This document shows positions 40,401 through 52,259 of a stretch of 64,000 nucleotides of DNA, one piece after another. Below the pieces are notes generated by a model that had not been told where the DNA came from, did not search any database, and saw only the letters and a list, made by a program, of their open reading frames with translations. The position numbers and the translations under genes are program-made. The stretch is from Pyrocephalus nanus (Eukaryota > Chordata > Aves > Passeriformes > Tyrannidae): the NCBI GenBank assembly GCA_038380795.1, contig CM076261.1, forward strand, positions 93,146,418-93,210,417. The letters are read 5' to 3'. How positions within the stretch are numbered: position 1 is the stretch's first letter; each line of letters starts with the position of its first letter.

Positions 40401-43400
40401 AACACTAAATTTCAATGGGGACAGTCACCACTTCACACTAAAAGAGTTCACTCAGTAATATTGAATCTTTTCAGCATAATGAGTTCTCAGCTACCACAGA
40501 GATTTCTCAGAATCAGCACTTTGAATTATTGCTTAACACACTTTTTCCATACTGGCAATTTCACATGAACTAGATTTTCAAGACCCTTTAAGCACGGTTT
40601 GCTAAGCTTCAGGCTGGGTGAACTCTTGAATGTTAGATAATTATTTTTTTTTTCTGAGATATTATATCTAAATGCTTTAGCTGTAAAATAACAGCCCCAA
40701 TCCCTGAACAGCTTTCCTACATATATGAGACAGGAGCAACTACAGCATCTTGCTGATCTGAAAGGATCTAATAGAGAGAAATAATTTCTTTTCCAAACAA
40801 AAATAATCTATGTTATTTTGCTCTGCTTAGCTCAGCCTTTCTCCTTAGTAAAATCTATTAATTAGCACTGAAATACGCAGTTTGCAGAAATGCTATTCCT
40901 TAGTGTTACTGCCTAAAAACAACACCATGCTCAGGGTTAAACTTAAAATGACCAACTTCAATATTTAATGCTAGACTGGCCTCTGTTCACTACAGGAACC
41001 CATTAACTCTCACAGCAAAACAAAGTAATGCCATCACATGTAGGCACCCAGATATGAAATGCAGAAAACCCCCAGCTATTCCTGCACCAGGGAAACATCC
41101 CTAAATTTAAGTGACACTATAAAGGTAAGCAGCACATGTAAACTGATTTACCTTATGTTTCCTCGTGAAACAATGTAAATGCAAATGGTTTCTTTTTAAA
41201 AGCACTGGTGTAATATATTTAATTTATGCAGGGGAATGAGGAACAGCTCTGGTGCTGACAGTCACTTCTGTGCCTATTAACTATTCATAAAACACTCAAT
41301 AGCATTGAAAGAGCCTTTGAAGCAACAGTAAAGGCTTGACAAAGCTTTTATCATATTAAATACAAAACGTGAAACTTCATGTTTACAGCCACCACTACTC
41401 ATTAGTCAGACAGTGAGGTTTTCAAGCTGAAAGCAGCAGCTACCCCGAGTCACAACATGCAGATTTTTTTCTTCCACAGTCCTAATGAAACAGGCACATG
41501 AATCCCACCTTTCAGGAGAACTAAGAGGAATTTACTGCTTGCATTACAACCCACATTTGGTTTGAATTACAATGGAAGTAATATGAAATTACCAAATTAT
41601 TTATTAATGGCTGAAAGCGTTATGAACAGAAACCATGTACTGTGATTTCATTGAACAAATTTCTTCAAAAATGTAACAATTTCTCCAAGTTTACACCATA
41701 CCAGTCATCCCCTCCTTTTGCTTTTATTTGAGCAAAATCCCTTGCAAAATAATTTTATCATTTATCCAAATCTTCCATGAACTTATGAACTGGAAGTAGT
41801 TTTAGACATTTAATCCTTAGAAGCCAAGTTCAGCGATGGAAGAAAATACGCTGTCATTTATAAACAATAGCAGGGATTTTAATTCCCTCTCACAGATAAG
41901 CAGTACTAAGTACCAGATGTTTCAGAAGACAAAGGCCTCATCCTGCTCCTATGGCATTTGTAGTAGCTCATGTGCAGGGGAGCAAACAGCAGGGTTAATG
42001 CCCAGAGTATATCCAAGGGTAACATGGAATCAGTTCCTCAAAACCCTTGGGCTGGTGAACAAATAAACCTTGAGTGCTGAAGGTTTATTTTCTGGTAAAG
42101 TTTTAATGCTGGCTGGGACAAACTCACTGAACAGGTCTCAGAAAGGTTAATGAAGATTTTGAGAAATTATAACTTCTGGAAGTGTCAACTAACATAATTT
42201 CATCTGGACTCAGGCTGCCACTTCCCACATTTGGCATATTTTTACATCCTCTGAATTCTTCCCAGCAAGTTTGCTGCTTCATTTTGAATTCTTAAGATGC
42301 AGGCACTAAGAAAGCAATGAGCAAGTTAAAATTAAAAACAACATGAAATATATATTTGGCTTGTTCTTGTTGCTAAGCTACTAAAGCCCAGTTATGACTA
42401 CGAGGCTGTTATAGGTTTGTAGCTGCATTTCTGACCTAAACACAGCAATAAAGACAATGATTAAAGTCAGAAATCAGAACTTCTTTTGGTAGGGGTACAG
42501 CAACTCAGGCACTTCAGGACCTTTCCAGTTCACAGCATCCATTGATTCAAGCAGCTTTTCAGTGGTGCCTTTAGTTCTTTTGTTAAGATTTGGGAAGTTC
42601 AGGAAATTTAAACACAGTGAGAATTCAACCACCACTGAATTGGAAAGGGACTATCCAAAGGACCATATCTCCTTCAGCTGATGAAATTTCCTGGTTCATC
42701 TGCCAGTCATACCCCTCTGATCCAGGCTCCACAAACTGCAAGGAAAGTCGAACAGCTGCAAGCAGAGACTGTGTAACACCAGACTAAGGTGCCCGAGGTT
42801 TTCACGGTGGCACCTGATAAGAATCTCAGATGATTCCAGTGACCAAAGTTTTCTCTGAGGTACAGAACACGCTGTAAAGTTTAATTGTTAATATTCAGCA
42901 CTCTCTGTGAGGAGTGTTTTTTTTTTCTTTTTTTTTGGATACCCAAAAGGCTTCTTGTTCTTCAGTTTATTATAAATAATGTTGGTTGAGTCACCACACT
43001 TCCCCAGGTGCCACTTCTCAAACAGAGTTGCTTGAGCCAATTTAATCTCACAGAAACTGAACGTTGCTTTTACCAGAACAAGATGCAAAGGGAATATTAG
43101 GGCAGTTCGATGGTTATATTGCAACCCCCTCCAGTGAGGAATAAATATAGCTCGTGCTGAGGCAGACAGATGTTGAGGTTGATAAAGGTAAACAGACCCA
43201 TGTAAGAGGTAATTACTGAACAGGCCAGATAAGTCACCCGTGAATAACTTTAACCCTTCAGTGAATCCAACACTGGTTATTCCCCTGCTGAGGGAACATG
43301 AGCCGAGCACGAGAGATTTCAGTTAGTTCCCAAAGCACTAGCATTTGCAACTGCCTCCTCCATTTCTTATCTCTGTGGCAGGGAACATCATCTGCATCCC

Positions 43401-45395
43401 CACAGCCTTTGGCATCACTCTGCCGATTTCCAGCTTTTTTGGAAGTGAGATCTCTCCCCTTCCCTTCCCCCAGATCCCAACGTTATTTTGATCACTGGAG
43501 TTAGGGAAGGAAGGGAAGAGATATTTCTCAATTATCTGGAGGAAACAGCTAGAAAAGCTCACAAAAGAAATGTAAACTGGTAGAGTGCTCAGTAATCAGA
43601 AGGATGGTTTATTTATACTGCCTGACCTTACCCTATGGTAAGGTAAAGTCAGCTTAGCCAGCCGTGCATTTAATCATCCAGCACAAACAAAGCCAACAAA
43701 AAAAGGACAGGACACTTAAAAAACTCAGGATCATCTCCATGCAGAGCAGGCTGCAAGTTTGAGTTTAAAGCAGACAGTGGCAGAACCAATGCTTGCCAGT
43801 ACAAGTGATTTAAGTCTCTAAATCTCAACTTACCCAAAACACAAAACCTCAAAACAAGTTATGGACATTACAAACAATTCCTAGATGAAGTTGCTTGTGT
43901 TTTATTTAGCAAAATCAGGTTGATCAGAAAAGCTATTTGGAGCTTTTTATAGTCTATTTTAACTATGCCACCAGTAGATCCACGATGAGCTCTGAAAAGG
44001 AAAATTTCCAGGAAAACATGGAGGCATAACTCATCAGCACCTCCCATGGCACTAACTGCACTCATTATTCACTTCTCTGTTGATTCAAAATAAACCAAAT
44101 AGCAATTTCATATGAAAATACATTTTTAACTGCAGGAAGACTGTATGAAAGGATTTGTTCACAAGCTGAAACTATAATGCCCTTTTCTCATAGCAAATAT
44201 AAAAATAGAGGTGTTTCATTCAAAGTGCCAATCTCGAAATTTTTTAATGATGTTGTAAATAGGATTCACTGAACATTATTTTCCAGTTGGTTGAGTGTTT
44301 CTGTTTGGCCACAGCTGAGCAAGCTGTAAAGGCACAACTGCACAGATAAGCCAAAGCAAACATATAATATACAAATATTATATATACAATTATACAGTAC
44401 ACACACACAGTTGATTTATTCCCTCATGGAACCATGCTCAGCCTGGTATTTCCATTCAGTGTCATGTAATACTTTATGATGTCTGATAGAGAACATGAGT
44501 TTCTGGATTTGATAAAGGTAGTACCAGATACTGTTAACACTGTCAACAGTTTATTGGAAAGCTAATGACAGGACTCACCACAAAGTTTAAACTGGCTACC
44601 CCTATTCTAAACCTCATCACCCCCTCCCATTATCATCTAAGGCTATTGGTGTCATGCTTTATTCATATGTAGTCATGTGTTATAAACTAGACAGATTAAT
44701 CACATAAAACAAGACTCAAAAGTGGTTTGAAATAAATGGAATATTTGGCTAGTACCTGGAAAAACAAATTTATCCAACTGTTTATTCTAAGGTACTGTCA
44801 CCTAAAGCACTTCTCCATAAATTAAAAAAAAGCTTCACTGCAATCCTTTATAGCCCAATATTTTTCCTAGTTTCTAGGACACTTACCTTGTAGCAAAGAA
44901 TTACAGATTAAAATCAGGTTACATTTTCTACAGAGGGAAGCAACATTAGACAGAAGATGAATGCCTATAGAAATCCTTCCCACCTAAACATGTTCACACA
45001 GCTGAAACTGTGGCAGAGACAATAAAGAAAAAAAAAAAAAAAACCAAACCTTTTTACCTGATGTACTTGGAGCTGGCAGACACCACTCCCCTCTTCCTCC
45101 AGCTTCAATCAGTGCAAAAATACATACAAAGCTTCGACAGAAACGAGGCTTACTTACCAATTTGTAACAACACAGGTGTTACCAAAGCTGTCTCCATGGC
45201 ATAACAAAACTCCCTGCCAAACATTACTGCCCCGTGCATCACCCACAGGCGGATCGGTATCCGGTCGATGGAGCCTTCGCTGATGGTCTCCTCCCTGCTT
45301 TCATTCTCCTTGCTCTCTGGTTTCTGAAGCTGAGCCACAGGTAGGTCTTGAACTTGCATAGATTCCGAGTCAGCATTCTGAGGAGCCATTTTCAT
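14178..45395 (-). CDS. SLC45A4: SLC45A4, MFS solute carrier (complete CDS, 7 coding exons)
   Basis: Exons on the - strand: 45395-45158, 20645-20457, 18094-17915, 17801-16726, 16626-16527, 15537-15326 and 14543-14178. They total 2361 nt (786 residues plus stop), all junctions in phase with GT-AG introns; human SLC45A4 has 768. Twelve hydrophobic segments are visible, with the family motif [14 protein letters not shown] (residues 108-121) after helix 2 and a hydrophilic loop of roughly 265 residues (about 253-515) between helices 6 and 7. SLC45 proteins are proton-coupled transporters; sucrose and, more recently, polyamines have been reported as substrates. The name rests on strong remembered similarity throughout, such as [20 protein letters not shown], and on DENND3 being adjacent. 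In-frame ATGs at 45401, 45395 and 45389 compete as start. 45395 fits the human MKMAPQ start, while 45389 has the best Kozak context. Confidence 0.95.
14544..15325 (-). other. SLC45A4 intron 6
   Basis: This is a 782-bp GT-AG intron. I see no exon, repeat family or structured element in it beyond short A/T runs. Confidence 0.85.
15326..15537 (-). CDS. SLC45A4: SLC45A4 coding exon 6 (TM9-TM10)
   Basis: This exon encodes residues 595-665. It starts [11 protein letters not shown], then helix 9 [20 protein letters not shown] and helix 10 with [20 protein letters not shown], ending YHEIKQ in phase 0. The acceptor is CTCTGTCTCTGCAG and the donor GTATGT. Confidence 0.95.
15567..15820 (-). mobile_element. 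CR1 LINE 3' fragment in SLC45A4 intron 5
   Basis: The + strand begins AGAATCATAAAATGG and TTGGAAGGGACCTTAAAG, the reverse complement of the CR1 3' end. On the - strand the end of CR1 ORF2 is still recognisable ([17 protein letters not shown], then a stretch resembling VDAPSLEV). It lies in the same orientation as SLC45A4, within the intron 15538-16526. The rest of that intron shows nothing recognisable. Confidence 0.94.
16527..16626 (-). CDS. SLC45A4: SLC45A4 coding exon 5 (TM8)
   Basis: This exon encodes residues 562-594 and one base of 595. [14 protein letters not shown] contains an N-glycosylation-type NST in the helix 7-8 loop, followed by the helix-8 sequence [17 protein letters not shown] 99-bp intron (16627-16725) separates it from exon 4, with acceptor TATCTGTTGCAG and donor GTAGGA. 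Confidence 0.93.
16726..17801 (-). CDS. SLC45A4: SLC45A4 coding exon 4 (TM5-TM7, large cytosolic loop)
   Basis: This exon encodes residues 203-561. Helix 5 ends at GYMLGG, helix 6 is [19 protein letters not shown] (232-250) and helix 7 [18 protein letters not shown] (529-546). The loop between them has acidic runs (EEGDT, SEEEP, EKEEEM), an Arg cluster SMRRRRHMF, Ser-rich basic sites such as VRSKSDS and IKSSRSMND, and [14 protein letters not shown] before helix 7. These look like phosphorylation-type segments. The acceptor is TTGTTTCTTCCACAG and the donor GTGAGG. Confidence 0.95.
17915..18094 (-). CDS. SLC45A4: SLC45A4 coding exon 3 (TM4 to start of TM5)
   Basis: This exon encodes residues 143-202 plus one base of 203. 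It reads [16 protein letters not shown], then the polar helix-4 sequence [20 protein letters not shown], then NIHAFSAG. The acceptor is TTTTCCCTCAG and the donor is GTATGG. The acidic residues in DATEGP lie in a membrane segment, as in other SLC45 proteins. Confidence 0.93.
18095..20456 (-). other. SLC45A4 intron 2
   Basis: This is a 2.4 kb intron between the GTAAAT donor of exon 2 and the pyrimidine-rich acceptor of exon 3. It is AT-richer than the exons. No repeat family or extra exon was recognised. Confidence 0.8.
20457..20645 (-). CDS. SLC45A4: SLC45A4 coding exon 2 (TM2-TM3, RxGRR motif)
   Basis: This exon encodes residues 80-142 plus one base of 143. Helix 2 is [20 protein letters not shown], followed by the SLC45 loop motif [13 protein letters not shown] and helix 3 [19 protein letters not shown]. 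The acceptor is TCTCTGTTTCAG and the donor is GTAAAT. It is too short and spliced to appear as an obvious open frame. Confidence 0.93.
25379..25414. repeat. (GT)18 microsatellite
   Basis: Eighteen uninterrupted GT units are preceded by a short GTATATAT stretch. It is likely to be polymorphic and could form Z-DNA. Confidence 0.97.
27086..27205 (-). mobile_element. CR1 LINE fragment
   Basis: The + strand carries TTCCAACCCCTCAGCCATGG, CAGGGACACCTTCCACTAGA and CACTTCCAGGGATGGGGCAT in the usual CR1 order, so the element is on the - strand. The terminal tail is missing and the right part is diverged. Confidence 0.9.
28306..28326. repeat. (TCC)n microsatellite
   Basis: This is a short pure run of TCC units within intron 1. 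Confidence 0.9.
30670..30800. promoter_or_regulatory. Possible intronic regulatory patch with TTACGTAA site
   Basis: This is a local cluster of CpGs in otherwise CpG-poor intron (AACGCGGCGATC, CCCCGCGCTG), followed by ATTAAAATGCAT and a perfect palindrome TTACGTAA at 30774-30781. TTACGTAA is the consensus of PAR-bZIP/NFIL3-type factors. A regulatory role is only inferred from composition and motif, and chance is a real alternative. Confidence 0.2.
33781..33865. repeat. AT-rich (TATA)n-type low-complexity DNA
   Basis: About 85 bp is almost only A and T with interleaved ATAT blocks and local inverted repeats. It is probably a degenerate AT microsatellite. Confidence 0.9.
34617..34850 (+). mobile_element. 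CR1 LINE 3' fragment
   Basis: In the + direction the order is AAATTCTTTACTGTGAGGGT, GCACAGGTTGCCCAGAGAAG, GGTGTCCCTGCCCATGGCAG, AAGGTCCCTTCCAACCC, then a tail GGGATTCTGTG. It is antisense to SLC45A4 and inverted relative to the copy at 27086-27205. Confidence 0.94.
38889..38938. repeat. A-rich tract
   Basis: A run of 23 A is followed by interrupted A runs to 38938. No retrogene or SINE body was recognised upstream, so I treat it as simple sequence. Confidence 0.9.
44361..44412. repeat. AT/CA low-complexity tract
   Basis: A TATAATATACAAATATTATA-type stretch ends in a short (AC)n run. It is probably a compound microsatellite. Confidence 0.8.
45158..45395 (-). CDS. SLC45A4: SLC45A4 coding exon 1 (N-terminus, TM1)
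   Basis: This exon encodes residues 1-79 and one base of codon 80. An acidic, Gln/Ser-rich N-terminal tail ([14 protein letters not shown]) leads into helix 1 with [19 protein letters not shown]. The donor is GTAAGTAAG. Upstream of the ATG the frame stays open through an AT-repeat, and the 5' edge of the exon cannot be placed. Confidence 0.93.
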
Positions 45396-45402
45396 TACCA
45401 TA

Positions 45403-45441
45403 AAAATATATATATATATTTGTTATATCTATATAAATAAT
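45403..45441. repeat. (AT)n tract directly upstream of the SLC45A4 start codon
   Basis: An AT microsatellite begins two bases upstream of the first in-frame ATG (45401). In this position it would form part of the 5'UTR or of the acceptor region of the first coding exon. Confidence 0.9.
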
Positions 45442-48400
45442 ACTACCATAACTCCACGAACAAGTTAGGGTGTCTTCTCTTTTCAGCTTCTGTTCCTCAG
45501 GCAAGTAATGCTTATATTCCTCTTGTACAAACAGGTATCTTGCAACTTCTTGTATAGATACGAGACATCAAGAACGAAAAGCTATTTGGTAGGAATTTCA
45601 ACATATGGCTTGCTGGTTTACTGTGAGTTAGAGTTAAAAATCCATAATTGCCATTCAGTTAATACCAGTTTCATAATTATTATTGAAGAAGTGCTGAAGT
45701 TGTTATTCGTGCTACAGAGAGGTGGAAAGGCGACACAAAGAGGTGCTCCACTGTTAATCCCCATCGAGTGGCTGATTAATCTGCAACAAAAAGCAAGCAT
45801 TTAAAAATTTCAATAGCATTTTTCAGGATATTGTCGTGTGTCCCCCCCCTTAACCATATACCCCATTTCCTGCTTTCCATTGTCCTCGCCTAGCATAGGG
45901 TCTTTTATCCCACGTTCCCTCCTACCTCTGCACTTTCCATTGAAATGCAGTTACGCCTCGTATTTAAATGATGCTTTACTGTACTCAAGTTCCTCCGGTT
46001 TGTGGTCCCACACAAAAGCCACAGGAGAATATCAGGGTATTTGTCTGAGATCCTCAGAACACCGAGCACAAGACAAGTTCTGGGAAATTTAAAGCAGCTT
46101 CCATTTCAGAAAACAGCATAGGATATTCCAGCACTATGCCAGGAAGATGATTCATCAATTGCCATGGTCACACAGACATCTCCATTTCGGCTTTTGCAAG
46201 TTGCCAATTACTTTGCAGTAACCATCACACCACTTTATACTGAAGATATTCCTCAAGCAAGCATGAGCAAAACAAGCCATGATGAATATAACTAAGGACT
46301 GATATTTAAATATTTCAACTTCCAATGAAGATATATGCAGCATATGAATTCATTTTTCTGCACACACGACCAGAGCATCTTACTCCCACACCCTGTGAGG
46401 CTGCTGAAATTTGTGATAGCAGAAGGGTGCAGTATCTCCCACCATACATAAGAATTATTCAAATATATTCTAACCAGGTAAGACAAACTTCTCCTGTATT
46501 TTCCACTCCTTTGTGCTGTAGACAAAACCTTGGCAGATTTATATACTGTGTCACGTCAATCAAAAAGAGTTCAAGCACTTAGGAGAAAAAAACAAAGCAT
46601 CTTATCAGAATTCAGATTACATGATGTTTGTACTAGAGGGAAGCATATTTACATCTATGCACACAATGTGACTGAACTTATATCCTGGGACAAAACCCCT
46701 CAGGGAAATGGCTCTACAAGATGTGGGGCTGTGGGAGCAGAGTTGGCCTAAGAAATCCCCACACTGCAATTCCATGTCCTTCCACCTGTGGCAACAAAAA
46801 ACTCTTTGTGGGCTTGAGCACACACCAGATCATTAAGTGGTGAGCCTAAAAATGAGCCTTAGGACACAGCTGACATGCTTGGTGTTTAAAGCATGTCACA
46901 ACAGCAGCTCTGTTTCAGTGTGACCTGAGACACTGTTCTACTGGAAGTGCATCACAGGAACATCATCTTGAGCACTCCCTCCTGCTGGCACCCTTCTTCA
47001 AGCTGTTTATTGCATTTATTTTGTTCTTCGTTTCAAAATCATCATTTTTGGTGTGGGTTTTTTCATCTTCCAGGCTCCCCAAGGTTACTGGAATTCCTAT
47101 ATTTGATCACCTCAACAACAAACTAATATCGAAATTTTCATTCGAGATGGACAAAGCTTTAAATCACATGAGAGAGTTAAAATAACTTACTGAGCAAGCC
47201 CTATAAACCAAGTTTTGAGTTCGAGGTTTTAATCTGTAAGCATTTAAATAACTCAGAACAAAAAGGACTCAAGAAAACGTTTCTCCACCCACTCAGAATT
47301 AACAGAAGATGCAACTAGTTTATCATAAATATGAAGTACTCTCTGTATTAAAAAGCACACCCATTTCACATAACACAAGTTATGAGTGAGCAAAGCCTAC
47401 AAAATACATGTTCCGGAGTAGGAGCAATTATTTTAATTATAGACTAGTCACAAAATGTTTAATTGCTGGCAGACCCAGGCAAAATGACATTCAGTAGAAT
47501 TTGAAGGTACACAGGTTAGCTCTTACTGTTCCAAAATCACTCAGAACACGTGTGCTGTATTACAGACCCAGGGTCATGGATTACACTCCTGTACGAGATG
47601 GCTTTAAAGACTCCAGTGTTCTCTCATGTCTAATTTCCCCTCCTGTCACTGCCTATGAAGGATTTCATTCCCTTTCCATGAACACCTCATTCCATATGCA
47701 GTGACAGGGCAGCAGGACAAGGCACAGAGGATCCAACACACTGGAATGTTCTGCGATGCACTGGGGCAGCCTGCACCCCCAGGAAGGATGACACCGGGCT
47801 GGGAGCATTTGTCCCTGGAAAGGATAAAGAGGCAGGACAAAAGATACCTGAGATTTAGCCCATTTGAGCGAGGCTCTTAAGGGATGACTGAAAAAGTTAT
47901 TTCTGAAGTGGAAGATGATGGGGAGTGATCAGATAATTTGGGAGCCAGCAATAATGTATGGTGGATGGAGGTGGACTTTGAAGCAGTAATTGACACAGAT
48001 AAGAACAGCATATTTTAAACAAGCCAGAAAAAGCAGTTACGGTGTTCAAGTGCAGCAGTGAGAGGCACAATGGACAGGTTTTATCTAAAAGAACAGAGAA
48101 TTACTGTTCCATTATGTCAATTTTGTGGTAAGCACAGCGCTAGACTTCCTGCAGCACTTTCATCTGACTCCAAGTTCACATCTAATACAAGAGCCAGAGA
48201 ACAACAAGAGCCTCTCAGAGAGGTCTTCAGTTCTTTCCTAAGCCCTGCTCAGTTATGTTCATATTAATTTTAGACTGATCCAGATTCTGCCACTGCTTTT
48301 TCCAAGTTCATTTTGAATTTGGCAAGTTTGAATAGTGGCATTCTTTCCTACCCAGGACAAAGTCATTTACCTGATGGAAGTAAATATTACAGAGGCTTTT

Positions 48401-51400
48401 ATGCAGCAAAGAACTGCAAAGTAAATGGCATCAGAAGAGAAGCTGGATTAAAATACCAAAGAGGGATTCTCCTATATCTGCATCCAGCACAAACTGTTTT
48501 TTCATGGCTGGTTTTGAAGGGCATTTTCATGATTAACAACAAATAAGGCAGTAGAATGAAGAATTTCAGCCATGAGAAGAGGTTCCCGTTGGGCATTGTA
48601 CAGAGGTTGGTGTGAAGTTCAGATACAGAAATATTCCTGATCTTGCCAAGTGTTTATGGAAGGAGGGGACTGATCACACTGGCTCTTCTTCAACTTAATT
48701 GCACGTGTTTACTTTGACCTTTGGCCACATTGAGGCAATGACAAAACCTATAAAACAATAGTTAATATTTCAACAAAAACAAGCAAGTAATATATCCTGA
48801 AAACTAATCTGTAAGCAAAATTTTATAAAGCTGCTCAAATTGCTTCCAATCTTATCTGTTCCACTTTTACTATCTATCTTCCACTGAGGCCTAAGTCATG
48901 ACTAAGTGGAGCACAAAACATGTTACAGGCTCGACAAATCTGTACCACAGTAATTCTGTTCCTCAAACAGGTTGTGTTCAAAGAAAGAAATGTGTGAACC
49001 ATCAAAGAACCAGAGGAAAATTACTGCCTTTCTTTAGGGTTTTCCAAAGAGGAAGCGTTATAGAGGTCATATTTGTGGCCCACAAAATTCAGTGGTTTCC
49101 TTTTCCCCAGCGAACACTACAAAGATGCAAAAAGCTCATGCCAGACAATTATACAACAAGATGCCTCAGGCAAATGACTTCTATCACACTTCCCTGTGTA
49201 GGTTCAGGACTTGGGGGTTGACAAGCAGGGCTGCTGCACTTGTGATACCATCACCTGCAGGTCAGCAGATAGGCAGCACACCCATCTATACCAAAAAAAA
49301 AGGGGAGGTTAACAGTGATCCTGCCCAAATCTTTAAGACTGAACTATTTTTAACGCATGTTTCCAGATCTCTCTTGCTAACAAGGAATAGGAATGCAGTG
49401 TTTGACAAGCAACCAGATTCCCTGAACCAGTGCCAAAGCATGTGACCCTGAGCTGGGGAGTACACAGCAACTCTCAGGTAAAAATCACACACGTATTTTC
49501 TTGAGCAGTAATAAAGCTTGGCAAGTAGATAAAGTTAAATGGGTCTAACAGAAGACAATTTCAAATCTTTTAGAGGGTTTTCTTCCTCTGAAGCCATTAG
49601 GCAACCCTTAAGGCATTTATTGGGGTAAAAAATAATCTCAACAGGGTAGGTGTGCACCAGCTATAAAACCCCAAGGCACTGCAGGGAAAATAAGCTGAGC
49701 CCAAGAAAAACTGGAATGAGCAAACCACAAAGGATTGAGACAATTCTGTTCAAACACTATTGACTATCTCAGGGAAAAAGGAGAGAGTTTTGCTCACAGG
49801 GATTATTTTCTAGTGATGTAGGAAATAGTCTAACTCCAAGATTCTAGTGTTTAAATGAATTCCACCTTCTTGATGGTGAAAGGAAGGATGAAGAGACACC
49901 TTGAGCCATCATTACATATAACGTCTCTTCATTGCTTACCACTAATTTCATAAGGGAAAATAGCTAAGAACCAATTCTTACAGAATTTTGTAGCTTTAAT
50001 GGTTCTGGTCACAGCTGTTATTGTCACATTAGGATCTGTCAGGGATCTATTCTGCTCAACACATCAAAAAAAAACCATAAACAACAAAAAACCCATGTAA
50101 GTACTTCTAACTCATGAAATATTTAAATGTTTGATAAAAATGTGTAAGAATCCAGAAGCTGCTACATAAGACAAGATTTCTGTTCCTCACAGAGCCTTAT
50201 ACCTTACCCTCCTCCAATTATTCAATGAGTGCATCCCACAGACATCCATTCAAGTAACCACACTATTTCACCTGTGAATCATGTCAGGCCAGCAAGCCCC
50301 TAAGTGCCCAGTCATTCCATTTAGTTGCCAGATACTTTTCTGCCAAGTTGCTTTATGCTCCAGCTTTTCAAGTAATCTGGCCGTATCTTGAGAAGTTATC
50401 TAGGCTGATTTAAGTTCAGCTTTAATATTAGCATTGGAAAGAAAGGCATTCTGGGTTTATCTGGCTTTTCCTCAGGCTAAATAAATGTTTGGCTGAACAC
50501 TTCTACCCCCACGTTGCAGACAAACATCACTTATTATTCCTTCCACGACTCAACTCCAAGTGGACAGAGGGTTCTGCTTCAGCATCTGACTGGCTTGCGA
50601 AACGATGCATCGTTTGGGCTTGTGCCTCTTCCAGAGTGAGATGGCACCTGGCCAAGGATAATTGCTAATGTTTTGAGTTCAGATGCTCTGTGCTCCACCA
50701 CACCAACAGACAAAGTGAATGCTGCTGTGAAAGAGCAGCTCTTAAAGGCAAGGCTGACCTTCACCCCTCTGCAAGCGTGGCCACAACACCACCTCACAAA
50801 AACATGCCAATTCTCAAAATACATCAAAAATTACTCTGTAAACAGCTGATGCAACTGATTTTGCACAGAAATATCGCAGAAAATACATTAGTAGCTTATC
50901 ATACTGCTGACACTCCAGGTTTCTCCATCACTTTAAGCTGGTATAAACAAGTACTTCCTCTAAGAGCAGCAGCTGTTCCTTTCCTCTGCCCCTGGTTCCT
51001 TACTCCCACTGTTTCCTCCGTGCCACACGAGCGGCTCAGCAGCCAACCACGCGCTGTAACCGACTGGGGCCGAAAACTAAACTGACAGAAACACATCCAA
51101 GAAGCCAAAAGAAATCCTTTCTAAAGCCAAGTTGGTTTTACCTGATTGCAGGGCCACACGGATCCATCCCACCACAACAGGGAGGAACAGGGGCAGCTAA
51201 AAGTGCCAGTTTGGGCAGCAACACCCAAAGCCAGCGTGAAACTGCAGCTCGCAAAGTTGTCGGTGCATCCCTGTGGCTACAAGGTCAAAAACTCATCTGC
51301 CCAGACCAAGACCTGCTCAGAAAGCAGAAGGATCCTGGGGGCATGCTGGGAGAGCTCTCCATGTACTCTGCTTCCTCGAACTCACCAGATGCAAGGCAGA

Positions 51401-52254
51401 GCACCACTGACTCGGCCAAGAGGCAGCTATTTTCTGCCCGGTTGTTTTGCGGCTCTGTTGCTAATTATTAGCAGCTGTTTATAGTAACAGAACTGGCCAC
51501 AAGGGAAGTTTTTCTGGCCCATGTCAGTACTCAAGTGTTCAGTCACTGCGGTAGGAAGAAGAGTGTCTAGAAAACATGCCTGGAGTTTTTGGCCCAGCTG
51601 GACAAATGTGCTCAACAGAGTTACTTGAAGTTCAGCGGAAGGGCTGAGTCCTCCTGCGATCTGATTGAGTTGTTCCCTCATAAAGGGGTAAACTCAAACC
51701 CTGTGACTTTGTTGAAGCACCATCACACAGGTGAGGCCTTTGGTTCAAAAGGTAGCAGTTAAAGGCAGGTAGTTGTTTAAATTCCCATTAAGGCTTCTGA
51801 CATAGTCGAATGCAAACATAGAAAAGTTTTTAGCTACTGCTTTCTCTAAGCACAACTGTATTAACCCCATCAAGGGGAGAAGACCACACTCGTTGAGGAG
51901 TAATTTTTAAAAAATCAATTATACCATGTATTACTTGACAGTTGTATATGTAATTTTACTGCAGATCCTGAAAGTCAACCTCTCATTTTAAACCAGTCTC
52001 ACATTAAACTGGCCTGGCCTGTTGTGAATCACTAAAAGCTTGCCAAAGCAAAAGGGTTAAGGCTAACTGGGTGAAATAAAGAACCACATTTGACATGTCC
52101 CAACATCTAATTCAACATTCAGGTAATCAAAGGCATTTGAAACACAACAGCACAAACCAGCTTGTTGTACAAGGACACCACGCCTCAACAACCCTACGAC
52201 TGACACCGACTGCAGGCTTAGATGAGATTTTTAGCAAGTTCATCTTGAAACCTG

Positions 52255-52259
<5 letters not shown>

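Larger units (their letters stand above)
20646..45157 (-). other. SLC45A4 intron 1, 24.5 kb
   Basis: This long intron lies between coding exons 1 and 2. It contains two CR1 fragments (27086-27205 and 34617-34850), a (GT)18 repeat, several AT and A-rich simple repeats, and a small CpG-containing patch at about 30670-30800. No coding exon with supporting splice sites and homology was recognised. The short open frames throughout look random. Confidence 0.85.

Noticed and set aside
42888..43310. 140-codon open frame on the - strand in intron 1
   Set aside because: There is no recognisable domain, it ends in a low-complexity lysine run from an A-rich tract, and it has no splice context. It looks like a chance frame.
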